A stretch of 11,520 nucleotides of DNA from Planctomycetaceae bacterium (lineage in GTDB: Bacteria > Planctomycetota > Phycisphaerae > Phycisphaerales > SM1A02), in contig NSIA01000199.1 of NCBI GenBank assembly GCA_002737585.1, positions 1 to 11,520 on the forward strand, read 5' to 3'. Shown piece after piece: positions 5,950-11,520 of this stretch. The notes below the pieces were generated by a model. The model was not told the origin of the DNA and ran no database searches. It saw nothing but the letters and a program-made list of their open reading frames with translations. Numbering within the stretch: position 1 is the first letter of the stretch; each line of letters starts with the position of its first letter. A program made the position numbers and the translations under genes.

Positions 5950-7275
5950 TTAGACGCCGTGCGCGCGTGAGAAACCGGGCGCCACCGTTCCGGACGGCGA
6001 CCACACCAATTCAAGGCGTTCTGTTCCGTTCAGAAATCCTTCAAGCCAATGACCAACTGCCTCAATGCGCCAGTCACCACCGGTAAAGAGCGGTGCCTCA
6101 CCCTCCGAGCATCCAAGGGATTGCCCCCGCCGGCGCGACTCGACCACCGAGAAGTACCAGCGTGAGAAGGTGGCGCGGGTCGCCACCAGGTTGGATGCGA
6201 GGCCCGTGGATGCGCAGCGCACTTGCAACGCGTTCCAAAGTTGATCACTTTCGGCACGGACCCGCATGTCGTCGGCAAGCGGATTGCCGGGGTCATTGTC
6301 AACTGCCACGGCCTTGCAGCCAGCGATCGCAGCCACAATATCTTCAGCATGCGCGGAGGCGATCCGGCGCGGAATACCAGAAATGTTGCCGATGGCAGAC
6401 CGATCGGTTGGCTTGCGCTTGGCCAATTCAATGACAGTGGTGTCTGGCAGGACCACGCGCGCAGGCATGTCATGCGTACGGGCGAGTTCATAGCGCAGCG
6501 TTACCAATGCACGCGCAACAGCCATCTGTCCGGCGCGCAGCGGCTCGGTGCGATGCAAGCGGCGCAGTTGGCCTTCGGGGTCAAATGCCGTACTTCGCAA
6601 CTGTTCACGACTTTCGCTGGCTGCCCAGTCGCTTCGTCCAAGCGTGGCGAGGCGTTCCGAAAGCATGTGCCAAATCAAGTGCATGTAGCGCACGTCGTCC
6701 GCCGCGTAACCAAGCTGAGCGGGTGTGAGTGGGCGGGCATCCCAATTAGTAAACGTATGCGCTTTGCCAAGTCGGTAGCCAGTGAGCGTCTCCAGCACGG
6801 TCCCCAGGCTTGACGGCCATGGCATCCACGCGAGCGCAGCGGCGACCTGCGTATCAAACACCTCGCTCGGCTCAATGCCTGCTCCGCGACGGAGAATGTC
6901 AATGTCGGTATCGCCGCTATGGACAAGAATGGTGCGCCCCGGCTCAGCGATCGAACGGAAGAACTCACCCAAGTCATGACCAGCAGCCTCGAATGGCAGC
7001 GGGTCCACCAATGCAAGTGCGGTGGGTGTTGCCACCTGCACCAAGCACAGCTTGGGATAGAAACTCTCTTCGCCAATGAACTCTGTGTCGTACGCCACCA
7101 CCGGATGCGAACGAATGTCAGCGATCAGTACCGCCAACGCCTCGGGCGTGGTAATCACCTCGGCCACCGCTTTGGAGACCAAGGGGTGATCAAACGGCTC
7201 ACGCGGTGAAGCCCCGCCATGATTGTGATCGGCTGCTTCGTGTTCTTGGGAGCGCTTCTTGCGGCGGTAATTCAC
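5950..7275 (-). CDS. rnd: ribonuclease D
   Basis: RNase D is a 3'-to-5' exoribonuclease that trims tRNA and other small RNA precursors. The DEDD exonuclease domain (about 40-215) shows all three motifs: AYDTEFIGE (D63, E65), HSGDTDIDIL (H119, D124) and YAADDVRYMHLIW (Y190, D194). An HRDC domain follows (about 242-322). The C-terminal 120 residues are poorly conserved to my eye and end with a WRIEAVGHWLEGFLNG segment. At 441 aa it is longer than E. coli RNase D (375 aa), partly through a basic, His-rich N-terminal extension of about 40 residues. The GTG at 7275 is the only credible start, because an in-frame TGA lies four codons upstream and no ATG occurs in frame before the catalytic domain. 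It begins 43 bp downstream of tRNA-Gly and may share its transcript. Confidence 0.94.
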   Translation of the reverse strand: MNYRRKKRSQEHEAADHNHGGASPREPFDHPLVSKAVAEVITTPEALAVLIADIRSHPVVAYDTEFIGEESFYPKLCLVQVATPTALALVDPLPFEAAGHDLGEFFRSIAEPGRTILVHSGDTDIDILRRGAGIEPSEVFDTQVAAALAWMPWPSSLGTVLETLTGYRLGKAHTFTNWDARPLTPAQLGYAADDVRYMHLIWHMLSERLATLGRSDWAASESREQLRSTAFDPEGQLRRLHRTEPLRAGQMAVARALVTLRYELARTHDMPARVVLPDTTVIELAKRKPTDRSAIGNISGIPRRIASAHAEDIVAAIAGCKAVAVDNDPGNPLADDMRVRAESDQLWNALQVRCASTGLASNLVATRATFSRWYFSVVESRRRGQSLGCSEGEAPLFTGGDWRIEAVGHWLEGFLNGTERLELVWSPSGTVAPGFSRAHGV

Positions 7276-7291
7276 GTCGTGGGGTCAATTC

Positions 7292-7308
7292 CCAACCGTG
7301 ACGGTCGG
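7292..7308 (-). other. small hairpin between tRNA-Gly and rnd
   Basis: Read on the minus strand, CCGACCG pairs with CGGTTGG across a 3-nt loop (7 bp including one G-U pair). It lies 10 nt past the tRNA 3' end and 16 nt before the rnd start. GAATTG follows, with no U-tract, so it is not a normal terminator. It could serve as a processing or stability structure. Confidence 0.3.
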
Positions 7309-7318
7309 TGCTGTTGAA

Positions 7319-7390
7319 AGCGGGAGACGGGACTCGAACCCGCAACCTGCTGCTTGGAAGGCAGCTGCTCTGCCATTGAGCTACTCCCGC
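7319..7390 (-). tRNA. tRNA-Gly (anticodon UCC)
   Basis: The minus strand folds as a standard cloverleaf. The acceptor stem GCGGGAG (7390-7384) pairs with CTCCCGC (7326-7320), the D arm contains GCTCAATGGCAGAGC, the anticodon stem GCTGC/GCAGC encloses CTTCCAA with anticodon TCC, and the T arm contains GGTTCGAGTCC. The discriminator base is T (U73), normal for bacterial tRNA-Gly. The bases after it are TTC, so the CCA end is not encoded and must be added by the CCA-adding enzyme after trimming. It reads GGA (and GGG by wobble). Confidence 0.96.
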
Positions 7391-7402
7391 AGAGAGATCG
7401 GG

Positions 7403-7411
7403 ATTGTATCA
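7403..7411 (-). promoter_or_regulatory. extended -10 promoter element for tRNA-Gly
   Basis: On the minus strand this reads TGATACAAT, an extended -10 (TG, one base, TACAAT). It places a transcription start around 7396, a few nt before the mature tRNA 5' end at 7390. No good -35 is visible at normal spacing, which is typical of extended -10 promoters. Confidence 0.5.
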
Positions 7412-7436
7412 CGAAGACCGGTGCAATTGCTGCCTC

Positions 7437-8957
7437 TTACGCGATCAATCCTGCGTGAACCCGAGCGTCCGGCGTGACTCCGGTCAGGTGGCGCTCCAAC
7501 CCGGCATGCCGGTACGCAAGGCGGCGGTGATCAAGGCCAAGGAGATGCAGAATGGTTGCCTGCAGGTCCTTCACTGGCACCGGATCGCGCACCACGCGGC
7601 AGCCCAACTCATCCGTCTCGCCGTAAGTGGTGCCAGCGTTGCACCCTCCCCCCGCCAGGAGCACCGTAAAGCAATGCGGGTGATGATCGCGGCCGAAGAA
7701 ATCTTTCTTCCCATCACGGAATTCTGCCATCGGCGTTCGGCCAAATTCGCCGCCCCACACAATCAGCGTTTCATCAAGCAAGCCGCGTTGTCGCAGATCA
7801 TTGATGAGCGCCGCCACGGGACGATCAGACTCTTTGCACTTCTTGGGAAGCTGAGTGAGTATGTCATCAGTGGCACTGGTTCCGTGTGCATCCCAACCCC
7901 AATCAAAGAGTTGTACAAAGCGAACGCCGCGTTCGGAAAGTCTGCGCGCGAGCAAGCAGTTGTTCGCAAAGCTTGCTTTCCCAGGCGTGGCGCCGTACGC
8001 CTCCAGCGTTGCAGTATCCTCATGCGCAATGTCCATGGCGTCCGGAACACTCGCCTGCATCCGAAACGCTAACTCATACTGCGCGATCCGCGCATCCGTC
8101 TCCGGATCAGAAGCACTTGCCGCCGCCATGGAATTCAAATCTTGCAGGGCATCAAGCATGCGACGCCGAGCAGCACGATCGACGCCTTCTGGATTCTGGA
8201 CATACAGGACCGGGTCGCCGGAAGCTCGGCATTGCACGCCCTGAAACGCACCGGGAAGAAATCCGCTTCCCCACACACTCTTACCGGCATCCGGCGTCTT
8301 GTCACCGGAAACCAGCACCACAAATCCAGGCAACTCCGAGGCTTCGCTACCCAATCCGTACGTCAACCATGAACCCATGGAGGCACCGCCAAATCGCGGA
8401 TCGCCAGTGTGCAACAACAACTGCGCCGGCGCATGATTGAACTGGTCGGTGGTGCAACTCTTCACAATGCACAGGTCGTCTGCCACGGATGCAAGGTGCG
8501 GGATCAATTCGCTCAACTCCTGCCCACTGCGCCCATGTCGTGCAAATTTATAGGGGGTTCCAAGCAGTGTTGGATGGCCCTTGATGAAAGCAAAGTGCTC
8601 CCCTTTCAGTAGTTCATCGGGGCACGGCTGACCATGGTGCCGCACGAGCGCTGGCTTCCAATCGAAGAGCTCGTGCTGGCTTGGGGCGCCCGCAAGGTGA
8701 ATAAAGATCACCCGCTTGGCACGTGCTGCAAAGTGCGGTGCACGCACCATCAGTGGGTCAATCGGCGAGCCCGCGGGGCGCAATGACACCGCGTTGGCAT
8801 GCGCACTCTGCTCACTGCCCAGCATGGCGGCCAGCGCAATCCCGCCAATTCCCCACGCTGAATTTCCTAAGAATTGCCGCCGCGTCATCGCCTGCAGCTC
8901 CGCCATGTATTCGGCGGGCGTGGCAACCATGCGGGGACGGGGATGGTGGTGCGACAT
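7437..8957 (-). CDS. DUF1501 family protein, Tat-exported
   Basis: This 506-residue protein is of the DUF1501 family, which is greatly expanded in Planctomycetota and related to the alkaline phosphatase/sulfatase fold; its reaction is unknown. The Tat signal TRRQFLG (25-31) and hydrophobic stretch (about 34-48) predict export in a folded state, probably with a bound cofactor or metal. Family hallmarks follow: AGAPSQHELFDWKP (89-102), NHAPAQLLLHTGDPRFGGASMGSWLTYG, DWGWDAHG (352-359), VWGGEFGRTPMAE (400-412) and GRDHHPH (422-428). The last two hold the conserved Glu, Arg and His residues likely to form the active site. The ATG at 8957 lies 9 bp after the stop of the cytochrome-c/DUF1549 gene, so the two are co-transcribed. 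No terminator is evident in the 46 bp before the tRNA. Confidence 0.93.
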   Translation of the reverse strand: MSHHHPRPRMVATPAEYMAELQAMTRRQFLGNSAWGIGGIALAAMLGSEQSAHANAVSLRPAGSPIDPLMVRAPHFAARAKRVIFIHLAGAPSQHELFDWKPALVRHHGQPCPDELLKGEHFAFIKGHPTLLGTPYKFARHGRSGQELSELIPHLASVADDLCIVKSCTTDQFNHAPAQLLLHTGDPRFGGASMGSWLTYGLGSEASELPGFVVLVSGDKTPDAGKSVWGSGFLPGAFQGVQCRASGDPVLYVQNPEGVDRAARRRMLDALQDLNSMAAASASDPETDARIAQYELAFRMQASVPDAMDIAHEDTATLEAYGATPGKASFANNCLLARRLSERGVRFVQLFDWGWDAHGTSATDDILTQLPKKCKESDRPVAALINDLRQRGLLDETLIVWGGEFGRTPMAEFRDGKKDFFGRDHHPHCFTVLLAGGGCNAGTTYGETDELGCRVVRDPVPVKDLQATILHLLGLDHRRLAYRHAGLERHLTGVTPDARVHAGLIA

Positions 8958-8966
8958 GGACCCAGA

Positions 8967-11147
8967 TCAGGTTCGCGAAAGAAACTCGTCAAGATTCATG
9001 ATTGTGGCTGCCGCAGCAGACCATACCGAAAGTTCAGACGTTGGCTGTGTTGCGGTAGTGGCAGCCGCCCGCTCACCTGCTACAAGTTGCGCTAACCGCT
9101 CACACTCTTCGTGGCGCGGGGTGCGCACCAGCGCGGTGGACAACATCCAGCGCGCTCGTTCCGCATCACTGGCTCCCGGTGTTGCATCGATGGCCCGTTG
9201 CGCAAATGCTGCAGCAGCCTCCACGAACGTTGGGTCATTCATCGCCGCCAGCGCCGCAAGAGGCGTATTGGTGCGGATCCTTCGCACCGTGCATGTTTCC
9301 CGTGAAACAGCGTCGAAATTCATGAGCGAAGGATGCGGGCTTGATCGACGCCAGAAGGTGTAGATAGCACGACGGTAGCGGTCGCCGCCTTCACTGGTAG
9401 TCCATCCATCACCGCTGTACACCACCATCCACGTGCCATCGGGCTGGTGTGGAAACACTGGCGGCCCGTGCATCGTGCGATCAAGAAGTCCTGCCACCGC
9501 TAATGATTGATCGCGAATCGCCTCTGCTTCAAGGCGAAAGCGCGGCGCTCGGGACATCATCCGGTTGTCTGGGTCAATGCGCAGCGCCGCGTCCGAAGGT
9601 TGCGCGGACATGCGGTACGTGCGCGACTTGACGATTTCACCGATCAGCGCCTTGCGCGACCAACCAAGATTTTGCAGTCGACTGGCCACAAAATCAAGCA
9701 GCACCACGTCCGATGGACGCGTCCCCGCTTCACCAAAGTCCTCCAACGTCTCCACCAGTCCGCGTCCAAAGATGGTCTCCCAGATGCGATTCGCTTCCAC
9801 GCGCGCTGCCCGCGGATTGGCTGGATCCATGATCCACTGTGCCAAACCAAGGCGATCCGAACGCTGCGCTCCCTGCGGCGGGAAACATGCGGGCGTACCT
9901 GGCGCCACAGCATCGCCAAGTGCGCGCCAATTACCGCGCGTAAATACATTCGTTGCACGCTGTTCACCGGCCGGCAGTTCCTGCATCACTGGAACAGTGG
10001 TAGTGCCCCGCTCCCACGCAACATGCAACAGCGGGCTGTCGTCGTCGCGATCCGCGTCGGCGGTTTGATTGAAATACGCGAGCGCTGTGTAGTAATCCCG
10101 GTGATCGATGGTGTCGTACGGATGTGCATGACACTGCACACACTGCATCGATGTACCCATCCATGCAAGCCATGTGGTAACGCTTCGGTCCATGACGGCT
10201 GCTACACGAAACTCCTCATTGTCTGTTCCACCCTCATCATTCGTGAGTGTGAGCCGATGAAACGTAGTGGCAATGCGGTCATTCTCAGTAGCGCCGGGTA
10301 GCAGATCACCAGCGATCAGTCGCTCCGTGAATTGGTCATAGGGCATGTCGCTGTTCCATGCGTCAATGAGCCAATCCCGGAACCGCCACACATCGCGGCG
10401 CGCGTCCTTCTCATAGCCCTTGGTGTCTGCATAGCGAGCAAGGTCAAGCCATACCCGCGCCCATCGTTCACCGAACGCCGGTGATGCCAAGAGCGCATCG
10501 ACGGTGCGATCCCACTGCGCCGAGCTTGGATCTGCAACGTATGCCGACACCAGCGCGGCGTCAGGTGGAAGGCCAGTGATGTCCAACGCGGCTCGGCGAA
10601 CCAATGACTCTGGCGCAGCCTCCAGCGGCAGCGGGATACCGGCACTGGCAAGTCGAACCGATACCGCCCGATCAATTCCGTGAGTGTTCCACATTGACTC
10701 TGGACCAGGTGCCGGCATCGGCTCCGCAATCGGCCGCAACGACCAGAGCACTGGGTACACGGCGCCAGCATCAACCCACGCGCGCAGCGTGGCCACTTCA
10801 TCCGCCGAGAGCGCAGGCCCCTCTGCTGGCATTCGCAATTCTGGATCATCATGCAGCACACGTGTAAGGAGTGCGCTTGCCGAAGCGTTACCAGGAATGA
10901 TGGCCGGTGGTCCCTTCGGACGAACTTGCAGCGCACGATCGCGCCACGCCAAATTCAATCCCGCCTGCTCACGCACCCCACCATGACAACGAAGGCATCG
11001 CGACACCAAGATGTCGTGTGCACGTTCAGCAATCATGGCGTCCGCGGCATCATCAACACGCTGCGGCGGCGCGGCCATGGCCATACCAACAAGGATGATT
11101 CCTGCACACGCATCCAGCATGCCACCCTTACCGCCGAAGAGCACCAT
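8967..11147 (-). CDS. planctomycete cytochrome-c / DUF1549 / DUF1553 protein
   Basis: This 726-residue secreted protein combines three Planctomycetota-specific domains. After a signal peptide (about 1-26) comes the cytochrome-c-like domain (PSCyt1) with heme motif CLRCH (C51, C54, H55) and the downstream MPAEGPALSADEVATLRAWVDAGA typical of it. DUF1549 (about 158-365) holds RRAALDITGLPP, FGERWARVWLDLARYADTKGYE and a second CxxCH, CVQCHAHPYD (336-345). DUF1553 (about 430-690) holds RLGLAQWIMDPANP, EANRIWETIFGRGLVET, FGEAGTRPSDVVLLDFVA and SRAPRFRLEAEAIRD. It appears compact, because many relatives carry extra domains and reach 900-1100 residues. The ATG at 11147 is preferred over an in-frame TTG at 11192 that lies inside a hairpin; 11120 is also possible. 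With DUF1501 directly downstream it forms the classic pair, whose role (extracellular redox or polysaccharide breakdown) is unproven. Confidence 0.93.
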   Translation of the reverse strand: MVLFGGKGGMLDACAGIILVGMAMAAPPQRVDDAADAMIAERAHDILVSRCLRCHGGVREQAGLNLAWRDRALQVRPKGPPAIIPGNASASALLTRVLHDDPELRMPAEGPALSADEVATLRAWVDAGAVYPVLWSLRPIAEPMPAPGPESMWNTHGIDRAVSVRLASAGIPLPLEAAPESLVRRAALDITGLPPDAALVSAYVADPSSAQWDRTVDALLASPAFGERWARVWLDLARYADTKGYEKDARRDVWRFRDWLIDAWNSDMPYDQFTERLIAGDLLPGATENDRIATTFHRLTLTNDEGGTDNEEFRVAAVMDRSVTTWLAWMGTSMQCVQCHAHPYDTIDHRDYYTALAYFNQTADADRDDDSPLLHVAWERGTTTVPVMQELPAGEQRATNVFTRGNWRALGDAVAPGTPACFPPQGAQRSDRLGLAQWIMDPANPRAARVEANRIWETIFGRGLVETLEDFGEAGTRPSDVVLLDFVASRLQNLGWSRKALIGEIVKSRTYRMSAQPSDAALRIDPDNRMMSRAPRFRLEAEAIRDQSLAVAGLLDRTMHGPPVFPHQPDGTWMVVYSGDGWTTSEGGDRYRRAIYTFWRRSSPHPSLMNFDAVSRETCTVRRIRTNTPLAALAAMNDPTFVEAAAAFAQRAIDATPGASDAERARWMLSTALVRTPRHEECERLAQLVAGERAAATTATQPTSELSVWSAAAATIMNLDEFLSRT

Positions 11148-11155
11148 AGATGCGA

Positions 11156-11200
11156 CAGACTGCTTGAATCGGCACGAATCATGCCAATTCAAGCAGTCTG
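11156..11200. other. 45-nt near-perfect hairpin between the I42 gene and the cytochrome-c gene
   Basis: CAGACTGCTTGAAT (11156-11169) is the exact reverse complement of ATTCAAGCAGTCTG (11187-11200). After one mismatch, GGCA (11171-11174) pairs with TGCC (11182-11185) around a 7-nt loop, giving 18 base pairs in 45 nt. It begins 13 nt after the I42 stop and ends 8 nt before the cytochrome-c start at 11147. Neither strand has a T-run after it, so it is not a canonical intrinsic terminator. It could be a Rho-assisted terminator, a barrier to 3' decay that sets the ratio of the two genes, or a dispersed palindrome. Confidence 0.8.
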
Positions 11201-11213
11201 CACATCATCAAAC

Positions 11214-11520
11214 TCACTTGAACGGGTCAGTGGCGTGCACGTCAGCATTTGGAGCGTTCTTCACAACCACCTCCACCACAATGGTGCGTGCAACTTCGCG
11301 CTTGCCGTCGGTTTCCCACGGCCGCATCAGAACAAAGCGCATCTTGGCGTCGCCCTGTGCCACCGCGGTCATCCCAAAGGTCGACATGGTGGCGCCACCT
11401 GGTCGGGCCTTCGTACCAGCCACTGGCTCAACCTTGCCAGCGGGGTCACCCGTCGTCATCTGCATGTTGCCCGGAACCGGGCCTGCGAGCGACCAGGCGA
11501 AACCAGTTCCCGCATACGCG
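11214..11520 (-). CDS. chagasin-like (I42) protease inhibitor domain protein, C-terminal part
   Basis: The frame is open from the right edge to a TGA at 11214, giving 101 residues without a start, so the gene continues outside the window. The pattern fits the I42 family, which blocks papain-type cysteine proteases with three loops. GTGFAW (4-9) matches the TGF/TGY loop, RPGGATMSTFGMTAV (39-53) matches the glycine-rich central loop and following strand, and RFVLMRPWE (61-69) holds the RPW loop; the strand ARTIVVEVVV follows. The expected NP residues before TGF read as YAG here, so the first loop is degenerate. Bacterial members are usually exported, but the N-terminus is not visible. It is co-directional with the cytochrome-c gene, separated by the 45-nt hairpin. 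Confidence 0.68.
   Translation of the reverse strand, partial: AYAGTGFAWSLAGPVPGNMQMTTGDPAGKVEPVAGTKARPGGATMSTFGMTAVAQGDAKMRFVLMRPWETDGKREVARTIVVEVVVKNAPNADVHATDPFK

Noticed and set aside
8716..9363. 215-residue plus-strand open frame spanning the junction of the DUF1549 and DUF1501 genes
   Set aside because: Its Ala/Ser/Arg-rich composition is typical of a GC-rich shadow frame, and the minus-strand genes here have clear domains over the whole stretch.
11148..11192. TTG at 11192 as the start of the cytochrome-c gene
   Set aside because: It lies inside the right arm of the 45-nt hairpin and would put 15 unrelated residues before the signal peptide.

Overview
The window looks like chromosomal DNA from a member of the Planctomycetota or a close PVC relative. 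The main evidence is a tandem pair typical of that group: a planctomycete cytochrome-c/DUF1549/DUF1553 protein followed 9 bp later by a Tat-exported DUF1501 protein. A DUF1080 lipoprotein and a Minf_1886-family protein fit the same picture. Composition is moderately GC-rich and gene density is high. Most starts lack a clear Shine-Dalgarno sequence. I see no insertion sequence, CRISPR array, prophage or integration signature, and nothing that clearly amounts to a new defence or mobile system.

Layout from left to right. Positions 1-87 may hold the end of a plus-strand gene that touches the stop of ffh. On the minus strand, reading leftwards from 3464, come an amidohydrolase (deaminase-type), a small Minf_1886-family protein and ffh (SRP GTPase); the last two are 30 bp apart. 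Divergent from the amidohydrolase, an OmpA/Pal-like lipoprotein (3596-4486) sits behind a hairpin-rich leader and ends at a textbook intrinsic terminator (4531-4570). Beyond that, everything is on the minus strand. Read in transcription order from the right edge, this is the C-terminal part of a chagasin-like (I42) protease inhibitor, a large 45-nt hairpin, the cytochrome-c/DUF1549/DUF1553 protein, the DUF1501 protein, tRNA-Gly(UCC) with its own likely promoter, RNase D, a DUF1080 lipoprotein and a cupin that overlaps it by 4 nt.

Functional grouping. The cytochrome-c and DUF1501 proteins are almost certainly co-expressed and act outside the cytoplasm; their biochemical role is not established. 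RNase D, 43 bp downstream of a tRNA gene that does not encode CCA, makes an RNA-processing neighbourhood. DUF1080 and the cupin look translationally coupled, which suggests a sugar-related role. Ffh and the OmpA-like lipoprotein are housekeeping envelope and secretion functions. The items most worth a second look are the 45-nt hairpin, the structured leader of the OmpA-like gene, the I42 inhibitor next to the cytochrome/DUF1501 module, and an extra segment of about 16 residues in the Ffh G domain.
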